From positions 1,816,501 to 1,880,500 of the forward strand of contig JAKSXM010000237.1 of assembly GCA_022575985.1 (NCBI GenBank): DNA of 64,000 nucleotides. The letters are read 5' to 3'. The notes beneath the pieces are model-generated. The model was not told the DNA's origin. It did not search any database and saw only the letters and a list, made by a program, of their open reading frames with translations. The position numbers were made by a program, and so were the translations under genes. The first letter of the stretch is position 1. Each line of letters starts with the position of its first letter. The stretch is from Anagrus nilaparvatae. Taxonomy: Eukaryota; Arthropoda; Insecta; Hymenoptera; Mymaridae. Below, one piece after another: positions 34,389 to 44,194 of this stretch.

Positions 34389-34988
34389 ATGGATGCAAAT
34401 AACATTGTGAATCAAAATAACAATGTTCAATACCACTTATTACGAGAAAATATGGCCCACCGGGAATACTCTTTGAAGGGATATCAGGGAATGCAATACG
34501 CACTTGTTTTATCCGAGTATCATTTTAGATTTGCTGAACGTCTCTATCAATACATGTATCAAGGTCTTAATAGATACCCAGATTATCGGGTTTTTGTAAC
34601 ATTGCATAATCGCATGAACAGATGTGGCTGTTTAGTCCCTAATCAACAGTATGGTGGCCGCTACGCAAGAGTTGATTTACAGTTAGAAAATTTAGTTTTG
34701 GAAGCATTTAGAGAAAACAGTAATTTGAGCACAAAAGTATGTAGTTTAGGTACCAATCACGTAATGGTTCACAGAATTTTAAGGTTTCATGGGATGAAAC
34801 CTTATTATGGATATCAAAAACTCCAAGCTCTAATGAGACCAAAAGATTTTGTAGCTCAGAGACAATTTTGCTTAACTATACTAGGAATGAGAAGACTTGG
34901 GTGGGTTATAGCATCGTTGATATTCTTCACTGATGAGTGTACTTTTACCAACAATGGGATGCATAATCAGCGAAACTATGTCAGTTAA
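34389..34988 (+). pseudogene. DUF4817-type DDE transposase, N-terminal part
   Basis: The 199-codon frame starts at ATG 34,389. Residues ~25-90 match the helix-turn-helix-like DUF4817 region common in insect transposons ('EYSLKGYQGMQYALVLSEY', 'YPDYRVFVTLHNRM'). Residues ~105-150 look like a second DNA-binding helix set. 'FFTDECTFTNNGMHNQRNY' near the end is the first catalytic Asp block (TDE-TFTxxG) of the DDE domain. The frame stops at TAA right after, and the same frame continues 'TDHNPQ', as family members do (usually W-S-D-H-N-P), for a few codons before similarity is lost. The second and third catalytic acids are absent. The product could still be a DNA-binding-only protein if transcribed. 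Confidence 0.8.
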
Positions 34989-35019
34989 ACGGATCATAAT
35001 CCACAGTAAATTAAATTTC

Positions 35020-35515
35020 ATAAGTAGAAGAGTCTTTAAAATTTCTTATTAATAATAAAAATATGCCAAATTTCAGTTTGACGTGACAAGGTATTTTTCA
35101 AAACAGACGTTCAATAAATGTTTAGGTTGGTATCATAAATAATACCGTCGTATGGATATTTATTTTTTTAAATTTAAATATGTTGTAAATTATATTAAGT
35201 ACACTGAAAAAAAATTTCGCTTGTAGCTAGCGGAACTTTTTTTTTTCTGAGTCAATCGCCAATAAAGTAAAAGATAAAAAAAAATTTATTTATGTTTATT
35301 TTAATTTGTAAAAAAATTTCTCAAGTGTCATCATACCAATACATACATATCCCAAGTAACCGGGAAAAATATTTTCCTTAAAATTTAAAAACTCGCATCA
35401 GCTTTGATGCTCTTTGAGGGGAAAAAAACCTCGAAATAAACCAACCTAACCCGAAAAAAATGAAAACAAACTAAAAAAAATTTATTTATTAAATTATGTT
35501 AAATAATGCACTATA
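35020..35515. other. AT-rich stretch after the transposase remnant
   Basis: No remaining transposase sequence is recognised. Homopolymer A and T runs predominate. Confidence 0.45.
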
Positions 35516-35700
35516 TTAAATAGTTATATTATAATAATTAGTATGCGTGTATTTGTAGTGTACGTGCATGTGTGCACAGAGTGTGAGCGCGTGCCTTGAG
35601 AAGCGGCGAACTGTGCTCAGTCTTAGTACAACTATTATAGTAGTCACACCTTATTAAATAAAAGATATATTTTTGTACTACTTAATTTCCAGTTTTATTT
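35516..35700 (+). mobile_element. Possible solo LTR
   Basis: A less AT-rich block 'tgtagtgtacgtgcatgtgtgc ... gagcgcgtgccttgagaagc' is followed by 'ttattaaataaaagatatat' (polyadenylation-like) and 'ttgtactacttaatttccag'. The composition and order resemble a gypsy/BEL LTR, but there is no partner LTR and no clear ends. Confidence 0.25.
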
Positions 35701-35785
35701 TTTATTAGAAATTATTATTATAAATAATAATAAAAAATGATCAAAAGGAACAATTTAGTTTAGAAAGTTTTTTTATTTCATCAAC

Positions 35786-35814
35786 GTTTCAGGGGTTTTT
35801 AACCCCTTCTTCAG
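35786..35814 (-). ncRNA. Hammerhead-like core at a PLE 3' end
   Basis: The minus strand reads CTGAAGA, then a perfect 6-bp stem AGGGGT/ACCCCT with a 5-nt loop, then GAAAC. This is an exact CUGANGA - stem II - GAAA core with the closing A-U pair in place, the best match in the window. Stem III and the cleavage triplet are not evident. It lies downstream, in the same orientation, of the GIY-YIG fragment at 36,600-36,841. Confidence 0.5.
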
Positions 35815-36569
35815 TATCTACAAAAATTTTAACAATATTACAAAAACACTTACATAATTTTTATATATAAAATTTTTAATTTGCATAAATAATAATTTAT
35901 AATAATTTATTTAAATAAAAATATTTTAAAAAGATGTGGAAATTTGAGCGAACTGTAAAAACGGTTTATTTATGTTTCATAAAAATTTAAATTATTTTTA
36001 AGCACATATTAAAAAATAAAAACTCACTGCACCTAATATATTTTAGTCATATTTAGACGTAAGCCCATGTCAAATTATTAGTTTGTTTTGAAAAATTAGT
36101 TTTTTACTAATAAGTTATGAATAAATTTTAGAAAATTTGATAAATATTTTTGTTGTTTTCTTGATACACTGAACCTGATGTACAAGTTGATTGTAGGGTG
36201 GGGATAGAGAGAAAAAGTATCACGAAATGTAAAGATAAGAGTATGTAAGGAGGAAACTCGGAAATATAGAGATAGAAAACGTTGAGATTTATATGTTAGA
36301 ATTTATAATGGTATTTTTGGAAATTAAAAATGAAAAATTGAGGAAAATTAAAAAAATTAAAAAACTTATGAATTCTTTTTTATGTAAACAATACTATTTT
36401 TATAAAAATATTTTTCTGTACAGTAGCCACGAAAGTACAAGGAAATCGAATTTTCTCGCTACTTTCGCAGAAAAATTTTATATGACCCTTGTCCATAAAT
36501 ATACTATTAATAAATTTTTAAATAAATTTTTTGTATCGTACATGCGGTTCAGTGCACAATCTATAAATT

Positions 36570-36970
36570 GTATATGGAGCATTTCACTAAACGTTAGTCT
36601 ATGATAATAATTTCTTTCATTAATTTTCTACGAGTTTGACCGACATATGTATAATCGCAGTATAATCGCAGTCATTGCATTTTATTTTATAAACAACGTT
36701 ATTTTTATCAAATTTTCCAATTTTGTCTTTTCCCAAAATAATTATTGTATTAAGTTTGTTTGTAGTTTTGTTTATGATAGAAATATTCATATTAATGAGA
36801 GCGCATATTATTTTTTTGTTTAAATATTTGTAAAAGGGCAAAACTAATCTGATTTTTGATTTATTATTTTTATTGTTGTTATTGTGTTATCAATATTATT
36901 CAAAAACCGCTATATTAGGCAATGAAAGAAATTATCATAGACGAACGTTTAGTGAAATGCTCCATATATA
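36570..36970. repeat. Short inverted repeat joining PLE and BEL fragments
   Basis: 'atgaaagaaattatcatag ... acgtttagtgaaatgctccatata' at 36,922-36,970 recurs as the complement at ~36,577-36,628. The first ~17 codons of the BEL-containing ORF are therefore PLE-derived sequence, not BEL. Confidence 0.7.
36600..36841 (-). pseudogene. PLE GIY-YIG endonuclease fragment
   Basis: The minus-strand frame reads 'KLNTIIILGKDKIGKFDKNNV' then 'VYKIKCNDCDYT'. The V-Y-x-I-x-C-x-x-C-x block is the start of the Penelope GIY-YIG nuclease domain. The 'ctgcgattata' block is duplicated in tandem (36,650-36,672), which shifts the frame. In the shifted frame 'TYVGQTRRKLMKE' follows directly, the second conserved strand with its Arg. 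So the fold motif is present but broken by an 11-bp duplication. RT upstream is absent. Confidence 0.8.
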
Positions 36971-37332
36971 AAGACGAACGTTCAAAATTTCCTTTGGGTG
37001 CTAGTGTTTTCGAGAACCAAATAGTTGACGAAATAAAGTTAACAAATTATACGTGTCATTTATGGAGTAATTCCAAAGACGTTTTGTATTCGCTCAGGAA
37101 CCATCCTTCTAAATGGACTACTTTCATTGCCAATAAATGTTCAAAAATTCATCACCTAGTTCCAAAAGCCCAATGGAGACATGTAAGATCAGCTGATAAT
37201 CCCGCTGACTGTGCATTTCGTGGATTGAAATATAATGATTTCTTAAATTTTAATTTGTTGTTTCAAGGTCCAAAATGGTTATATGAGTCTTCAGAAGCTT
37301 TTCAGATGATATCTAAATCTAATAATGATTGA
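36970..37332 (+). pseudogene. BEL/Pao retrotransposon RNase H-region fragment
   Basis: In the frame ending at TGA 37,330 the blocks 'LWSNSKDVLYSLRNHPSKW', 'FIANKCSKIHHLVPKAQWRH', 'SADNPADCAFRGL' and 'LLFQGPKWLY' follow each other, as at the RNase H to integrase transition of BEL/Pao polyproteins. 'NPADCASRG' is a hallmark of this clade; here Ser is Phe. The ORF's apparent start at 36,922 is in unrelated PLE sequence. No gag, RT core, integrase core or LTRs are recognised close by. Confidence 0.85.
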
Positions 37333-37339
37333 TGAAATT

Positions 37340-37460
37340 TTATCACTTGGTAAAAAATTTAAAAGGTAAATAAAAGTCGATCTATCTAAGTAAAAGTTTG
37401 ATGTTTATTTTATCTAATTGACGTTTCGTCGATCCATGTCGACCTTATCAAAAAATTTTA
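37340..37460 (-). mobile_element. PLE 3' terminus, minus strand
   Basis: The minus strand reads TTGATAAG, a 5-bp hairpin GTCGA/TCGAC (37,428-37,443), GAAACGTC and then an AT-rich tail with 'aataaacatcaaactttt'. Same layout as the tails at 3,596 and 33,039. Confidence 0.5.
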
Positions 37461-37539
37461 ATATAATATATAAATTCAAAAAATGAATTATGTCATAATT
37501 AAACAAAGTTTAAAATCAATATAATAGAAAATATATATC

Positions 37540-38020
37540 TGATCTGATTGCGGAACAAGGTCTTAATAAAGCAATGAAAACTAAAGAAGGTGAACCAGAG
37601 TATGGCCTTTCTCTTTGATGCTTTGCATCTATAACAGAACATTACTTGCTATTCCGTACGCTTTAAGTATACTATTAGAACTTGAAGATTTATGCGATGT
37701 TTCATATACAAATGGCAACACATAGATTCTAGGACTCCAGAATATCAAGAGACAAAACAGATGGTAACAAAATTTTAAAATTTTTTGAGTCACACTATCC
37801 TTTCACATATGGAGGATCAATTATATGTCAAGAAACAGGGGTAGTTGGAGGACTAGAAGTCAATTGTTTTGATGCTGAAGAATTAGGTACTGAATCCATG
37901 CAAAATTTTTCTATAAAACTATTTGCAAAATTAAGCTTATCGCAAAAAAAGCCGTTGTCAATCTTCTTGCTTTGAGCAGCTCCATAAAAGTAAACAACTA
38001 AGTAGTTACAGTCAATCAAG
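37540..38020 (+). pseudogene. Unidentified broken coding remnant
   Basis: A short plus frame 'SDLIAEQGLNKAMKTKEGEPEYGL' at ~37,537-37,615 and another around 37,750-37,905 with 'FESHYPFTYGGSIICQETGVV' have more varied amino-acid use than the surroundings. I cannot assign them. They may be one decayed gene or transposon ORF with frameshifts. The minus frame 37,828-38,019 could instead be the continuation of the copia fragment. Confidence 0.3.
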
Positions 38021-38043
38021 TACTTTTATTTCAAAGAATGGCT

Positions 38044-38235
38044 TCAACATTCAAAAGCATAGCTTAAAAATTTTATCACATTTTTAGCACATGCTAAATA
38101 CATTGAACTTCTTATAGCTTCTCTATATGGAACTATTTCATTCTTCTGTGAATTAATTTTATTTTTTCTTTTCTTAACTTGTCTGGCTTCTCTAGGAGAA
38201 GTCGAAGTCATTCTGAATTCTGAATATTTTTTCAA
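38044..38235 (-). pseudogene. Ty1/copia-type RT C-terminal fragment
   Basis: The minus-strand frame contains 'VPYREAIRSSMYLACAKN'. That is close to the copia polymerase block P-Y-R-E-A-I-G-S-L-M-Y-L-A that lies between RT and RNase H. A Lys/Arg-rich stretch precedes it. No catalytic residues are included. Truncated. Confidence 0.6.
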
Positions 38236-38374
38236 TATTTAGTTATTTTTATAGTTTCACTTTGTCCTTCTCGTTTAATTTTTATTCCTAAGAAAATTTT
38301 AGGTTCATTTTGAAATTCGTATTTATTTTATTTTTAATTTCATCAATTTTTTCTGTATAATTATGTGTATAATT

Positions 38375-38542
38375 TTCTGATAAGGCCCTGATAAGAACAA
38401 GCACTTAGAATACTTGAAAGTTTATAGATTTAGGATAATTTATATTTCAGGATTTATTGTAATTTCGGTTTTTGGATTTATAACTGTTATAAGTGGACAT
38501 GTTTCATGCTCGTTAGTTGTGTAGTTACACAAAACGGTTATA
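38375..38542 (+). mobile_element. MITE-like family X, partial copy
   Basis: 'ggataatttatatttcagg', 'attgtaatttcggttttt', 'gtggacatgtttcatgctcg' and the terminal hairpin 'gttgtgtagttacacaaaac' then GGTTATAA match the 3' half of X. The 5' half is missing. Confidence 0.65.
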
Positions 38543-38559
38543 ATTTTTTATTTTCTTCA

Positions 38560-38680
38560 AGTTCATATGAGCCCGTCGATGCAAGAACGGCATATAGAAC
38601 TTTTGAAAGTAGTACTTTCTCTATCTACATACAAAGTTTTATACGCCCTTGTTGCATCGACGGGCTCATATACATTGTTG
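38560..38680. repeat. Hairpin MITE with ATGAGCCCGTCGATGCAA ends
   Basis: 'atgagcccgtcgatgcaaga' (38,567) pairs with 'gttgcatcgacgggctcat' ending at 38,673. The arms are ~37 bp and the loop is ~33 bp. It directly follows the X partial copy. Confidence 0.8.
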
Positions 38681-38689
38681 ATGTAATCT

Positions 38690-39540
38690 TTAAAACCTCT
38701 GATTACCAATTCAGCTTTACATATTGTTTTCTTGCCCTTTTCTCCCGTTTTTATAGTAAAAACTCAACAAGAATCTATAATATTTAATTTCTTCTCTTCT
38801 CTCTTGTTTAATTGTTTATCTACTTAAGTCTATACGTTATTTTATTCCAAAGATTATAATTCTGCTTTATTTGATAGATCTCATTCATAAGAATCTATAA
38901 ATAACATTGCTTCTTTATATGATTTTTATTCTTTATTTTTATTCTCTACAAATTCTTCTGCTGCTGTCATTGATTTAAATATAAGATTTGTGATTCCATA
39001 AAGTCAATGTATTTATTTTTCCATAGCTTCATAAGGTTCAGAGCTATTGGATATAGACGTTTGCGTAGCAACGGTAGTAGTTAATTCTACCTCATTATAA
39101 GGTATAGTTTGCGTAGCTTTTCATACTTTATAATTTTTTCTTCTGAGTCTTTACTTATTACTTATTGGCTCTAATGGAGGAGAATTTTCTCTATTTTCAT
39201 TTTTTAGACTCATTTTTTCTGAAATAAATATTATTATTCTTCGTTATTTATAAATGAAAAAGAAAATTTTTTTCTTTGTATTTATTTATCTGTGTTTTTG
39301 ATTATATTTACTTTTTAAATTCTGAGTTAATATTCTAATTCCGAATTTTATTTGTTATCCATTGAATATATTTTATAAATTTTATACATAACATTTTTAA
39401 ATATTTGGAATTCCTTGTAAAGTGGATTTGGTTGAAACGTGTTTAAATGCATAAAATCGAAGGCCTCGGAATCTGATAGACGAAGTGATTTATCTAATTA
39501 TTTTTTAGTTTATTATTTAAATATGTGTTTTAATTTACTT
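38690..39540. other. AT-rich stretch without recognisable gene
   Basis: Nothing recognisable on either strand. Confidence 0.45.
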
Positions 39541-39542
39541 TT

Positions 39543-40115
39543 GTGGTTTATTTATATCGTTTATTGATAGGGATTTTTATAATTGACGAAGTGCTAATAT
39601 ACGAAGGTTTGTTTTTTGTCCACAATTTTATAGGACTTTACGGTTACGTGAATCTTGGTGAATATACTCCGGATAAACAAAAAAATCAGTTATATGACCA
39701 AGCGTTGGTCTTTATGTTTCAGCTTGTACGTAGATTGTGACCTCAAACGGTTTCTTGCTTTTTAAGAAAAGGTTGTGCACCGGAAAAAGTTCTGAATCAT
39801 TTAGTACTCGAATGTATTAAATTGAGCAAGCAGGTTTTTTATTAAATGTGGTTACTACTGATTGTGCTCAATGCTCATTCCAAAAAAGTTGGAATAATTA
39901 AAGTGTATGCCTGTTAGAAATTACTTTGGATTTAAACTTGAAAATGGTTTTCAAATTAACCAGAAATATTTCAAAGCCACAGATTTTCAAAAAATTGAAT
40001 GTAGGACTCGCTCGGCAACTTTTTAATCCAAATATTTCATTTGCCTTTTTCGCTGATAAATTCAGATTTAGATGCCCTACAAATTTTTTTAAATTATAGT
40101 TATAAAATGAATTGT
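39543..40115 (+). pseudogene. P-element/THAP9-like transposase fragment
   Basis: Plus-strand frames, broken by at least two frameshifts or stops, give in order 'LGEYTPDKQKNQLYDQALVF' (~39,651-39,712), 'PQTVSCFLRKGCAPEKVLNH' (~39,742-39,800), 'FLLNVVTTDCAQ' (~39,837-39,872) and 'FKKLNVGLARQLFNP' (~39,988-40,032). This order matches the P-element-like/THAP9 transposase catalytic region, where V-V-T-T-D-G holds a catalytic Asp. The Gly after it is Cys here. THAP zinc finger and C-terminus are missing. Dead copy. Confidence 0.75.
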
Positions 40116-40411
40116 TATGAAAGCAAATTGTCTCGGTATATGTATTATAGGTTTACTGTATTATTTTTACAATTATTTTTGTTTTTATTCTGTTCAAAAA
40201 GAATAAAATTGAAAATAATTGTTTTTAAAAGAATTATCCTCAAAATAATACCTCTCTAAAGAATTAAATAAACATTAATTCTTTTCTGGGTAACAAAAAA
40301 TTCTTTTAGATTTAGTGTGGATTGACAAACTCTCGAATTTGATTAAAGCATTAATTATTTTTTATTCTTTTTTAATTTAATTTAGTAAGTTACTTTTATA
40401 GAAAAAAAAAT

Positions 40412-41286
40412 TTATAACCGGTTTGTGTAACTACACAACCAACGAACATGGAACATGTTCACTTCATAACACTAATAATAAAGTATCTATTGTGTTCATA
40501 ATACAAATATTTATATCCATATATTTATATTTAGATTTTTATTATAGAAATCATGCTGCTTAGACATCAAAGTGAACAAAATTAATTAAATTTTCAAATT
40601 ATTTTAGTTTTTTAAATAATATGAAATTATTTTTTATTAATTTTTACAATAAATTCTTTAAAAATTCTGCACCAATGGTCCCTAGGTACTTGTGCGCCAA
40701 TGCTTCCTAGGTACTTCTGCTCCAAAGGTCTTTAGGGACTTCTGCACCATAGGTTTCTAGGTACTTCTGCACCATAGGTCCCTAGGTACTTCTGCACCAA
40801 TGCTCCCGAGGTACTTCTGCACCAAAATTTCCTGAATCGATAATATTCTAAGTCCATTTCACCCCCCTCCCCTAAAAACGTCAACACGTGCACACTTCTG
40901 CACCATTGGTTTCTAGGTACTTCTGCACCATAGGTTTTTAGGTACTTATGCACCAAAGGTCTTTAGGGACTTCTGCACCAAAGGTTTTTAGGGACTTCTG
41001 CACCAATAGTCCTTAGGTTCTTCTGCACCAAAGTTCTTTAGGAACTTCTACATCATAGGTTTCTAGGTACTTCTGTACCAATGCTCCCTAGGTACTTCTG
41101 CATCAAAAGTTCCTGAATCGATAATATTCTAAGTTCATTTCACCCCCCCCCACCTAAAAATGTCACTTTTTCACCCCCCCCCCCTAAAAACGTCAATTTT
41201 TGACACCCCCCTAAAAGCGTCACTTTTTGACCTCGCCCTGCCGAGCCGGACAAATACCCCATCGAATGAACATTTTCCATATTAAT
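40412..41286 (-). mobile_element. MITE-like family X, copy with expanded minisatellite
   Basis: It starts with the hairpin end 'ttataaccggtttgtgtaac' ... 'catggaacatgttc' and ends 'gccgagccggac' ... 'gaacattttccat'. It is the longest X copy (875 bp) because of the 25-bp minisatellite at 40,665-41,110. Confidence 0.75.
40665..41225 (-). repeat. 25-bp minisatellite in two blocks plus C-rich unit
   Basis: About 15 units of 25 bp of the form 'ctgcaccataggtttctaggtactt' fall into two blocks. Each block ends with the same 'cctgaatcgataatattcta ... atttcacccccc' segment, so there is a higher-order repeat. 41,140-41,225 adds three 'cccccctaaaaacgtca' units. The opposite-strand ORFs over it are repeat translations, not genes. 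Confidence 0.85.
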
Positions 41287-41289
41287 ATA

Positions 41290-42350
41290 AATGATATTTT
41301 CTAATAACGTGTATTTTTTTTTATAATTATTTTTTGAAAAGAAAAAGAAGAGAAAGAAGAACGATACAAGGTTAGCATACAGCTCCACTGTCTTTTTTAT
41401 CGTTATTGAACTTGTTATGACATCATTATTCACTAAATAAATAAAATCGAATTATTTAGATTATTTATAATGTGTCATAAATATATTTAATATTTCAAAA
41501 TAATTAGGAATGTGCAAATTAAGAATTTTTACAATTGCATTATTTTAGTATTCAAGAAAACTTATTATTGCGAAACATAAATAATTTTATATAAAATCAG
41601 CACTAAAATTAAGAAATAATAAATAAGATTTTTATTAAAATGTTATATATAAAAAATTAAAAATTATACTTTAGTCAGTTTAAGTTCGGTTTTGATCTGT
41701 ATACTCGAATCATTAAGTGCGGGTCTTTTTAAATAAATTAAGTGTTCACCAAAATTCAATTTGCGTTATCCTTTATTATCAGCCTGAACCATCCTGCATA
41801 CATATAAAGTAAGTTATTTAAACACTATATTTGATATGTATCTATACAGGCGTCAAAGTACTAACCTATTAATGCAAACTCAGCATTAATAGAATCATGC
41901 AGTTTCATAAGCTAACAATCGTTCCTTATATAATATTTTAGTTTTATAGTAATTAATAAAATCTAAGTTATGACCATAAGATCATAACAAAGTGGTTCCT
42001 AATACCAAAATTTAAAAAAAAAAAAATATATGAATCGAACCAAATAAAATAATAAAACTTAAATTAAAATTAAAATCAAATCAAATTATCTTAGCTAACA
42101 TTAAAATTAAAATTATATTAAATTATTAAAATTAATACTGCCAGAAATCAAAATTTTCTTTTCTCCTTATCTTTAATCGTTTTACACTCAATTCTTTACT
42201 ACTTTTTTACGATGAATAAGCATTATACGAAACTGTATATAAATATCCATTTTTTGTTATATATACGATTATTTTAACACACTAACTAAAATCTTTTTTA
42301 ATAAACCTTCTTATATGCCGATAATTAAAATAACGTAAAAAAAGCATAAC
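41290..42350. other. AT-rich stretch, possible LTR-like segment
   Basis: 41,690-41,815 ('cggttttgatctgtatactc ... aaataaattaagtgttcacc ... gttatcctttattatca') has LTR-like order (polyadenylation signal, GT-rich end) but no partner. The rest is AT-rich. Confidence 0.3.
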
Positions 42351-43010
42351 AACCAAAGTTTTAGAAACGTTTTTGAAATAAGCCTTTAAAATGTTTCAAA
42401 TGTCCGTAGAAAAACGTTTCCAAACGTTTTATTAATATTTCAGGAAGTTTCATCGGCTCCGACTTTTTTCCCTTAAAAATTGCTTTTTGGCGTATTTACG
42501 GACAATTGGTGAAAAAAAATAAAAAAAATTTAGTATTTTCTTCATTTTTTTATTTTATTAACAAATCAATGAAATGCACACAAACACAAAAAAATTGACA
42601 ATTTATTAAAACTTTATTTCGATCAATAAACTACAGCTGGTTTAGTAACATCATTAGAAATTTCTGTAAATAAAAGAACATATAAATTTTTTAGCTATTA
42701 TTCTCCATAAAAGTTTAAATCTGAATAAATTGCATTACCTATTTATTTTTTCAATTATATTATATGATCGTTTTAATTTTTTGAAAATGTAGTCTGAACC
42801 TCAAAAGTCAGCTATTATTAACTGCAGATGTGAAATTTTCAATTTAACAGTTTCGATCAGAACTCCATCTTTTCCAAAAAAAGTTTTATACCAGATCTCC
42901 TATCAGACTCTCAAAAATATTCATTTTTTCTTGTGAAAGTAAATTTCCAATCTCTGAAGATCAAAAAAAGTAAAAATATAGTTTTTCACACTGTCAGATT
43001 GCTGCGCTTA
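42350..43010 (+). repeat. Divergent direct copy of the 47.76-48.4 kb segment
   Basis: 'attaatatttcaggaagttt', 'catcggctccgac', 'aattgctttttggcgtattt' and 'ctgaataaattgcattacctattt' parallel 47,905-48,210 and 48,185-48,215 in the same orientation. This suggests a duplicated repeat that lies outside the giant palindrome. Confidence 0.5.
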
Positions 43011-43269
43011 AATTTTTCTTAAAAATTAAGCAAATTCTTAAACATGGGTAATTTAAGGGACAATAATTTAAGGGACAGTAAATGTTTTTTTGAAAATCGA
43101 ATTTTTTGTGTGCGCATAAAACACATCATATACACTGTGAAAATTCTTGTCTGGGTAATTAACATCTGGGTAGTAAATTTATACTACCGAGATAAAAAGG
43201 TTACTACCTATATAGTAATTACCAGATTTTACACTATATGTATCAAGAGTATCAAGTATGTGTAAAAAA

Positions 43270-43350
43270 TATTTTTCATTACACGCGTTAGAAAGAATCC
43301 TTTTTCTGCACGGCAAGCGTTCTTTCTTACGCTTTTAATGAAAAACTGTG
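43270..43350. repeat. Short hairpin
   Basis: 'ttttcattacacgcgttaga' pairs loosely with 'ttcttacgcttttaatgaaaa' (43,322-43,343). 43,395-43,425 carries 'cgttcgctacgctcactcgtg'. Confidence 0.5.
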
Positions 43351-43604
43351 TGTTAGATCACCGCATAAAAAGTAGATATTTTACTTTCCATGCTGTCAGT
43401 ACTCGTTCGCTACGCTCACTCGTGCATACAACTGCATAGAAAGCATAAATCTACATTTCATCCCTTGTTTAACAAATAGCTATTTTTTTCTTCGAAATCT
43501 CCTGTTTAATTTTTAAACGCGATCTTCTCGAAGCAGGGTTTCTTAAATTGACGTGCAAGTTCGGGCGATAACTATTTCACCGATTTACTGTACAGAAAAA
43601 TATA

Positions 43605-44042
43605 TTAACATGGAACATGTTTGTAGGGAGGGGTACCTGAGAACTTGAAAATTAAGGGGGGGAGGTTAAATTTGTCCTATTTAGAGGGGTGGTCAAATTT
43701 GTCCTATTTAAGTGGGGGGTAAAATTTTTCCTATTTAAGGGGGGGGGGTCAAATGAGACTTGGAGTAATTAAGAGACTTTGAAAAATCTAGACTTAAGGA
43801 CTTAGGATAATACACGTTTATGGACTTAGAATAATATCGATTTAGGGACTTGGAATAATTCAGGTTTAGGGAATCAAAATAGTTTGGGTTTAGAATCTTA
43901 ACAGCTAGTCAGGTGATAATTACTAATTATAAAATTAGAATATTGTATTGTAATGTTTGTAAGATTTGTATTATACTTAGTCCTCAGCTGGAATTAAACA
44001 TCTTCCATGCATTTAGGTTGTGTTTACACAGACCAGTTATAA
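43605..44042 (+). mobile_element. MITE-like family X, copy
   Basis: It starts TTAACATGGAACATGTTTG and ends with the hairpin-type 'gttgtgtttacacagacc' and AGTTATAAG. Inside are G-rich tandem units ('aagtggggggtaaaattt' type, 43,650-43,755) and then 'ttagggacttggaataat' units of ~27 bp (43,780-43,890). Confidence 0.75.
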
Positions 44043-44194
44043 GTTTTTTTGATGGGCTGACTTCAATTTTTTTTTTTTTAAAGTTCTCGAAAAGTTTTTA
44101 CAGCTTAGGGCCGAACTTAGCTAAATTAATACCTGAATAAAAAATAATCTGTAATCCCCTCAAGGATGCACTGGCCAATGAATTTCCGAATAAT

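Noticed and set aside
40732..41433. Two minus-strand ORFs with repeated 'YLGTYGAEVPRN' or 'GGGQKLTFLGGGG' type blocks
   Set aside because: Translations of the 25-bp minisatellite and the C-rich units of family X.
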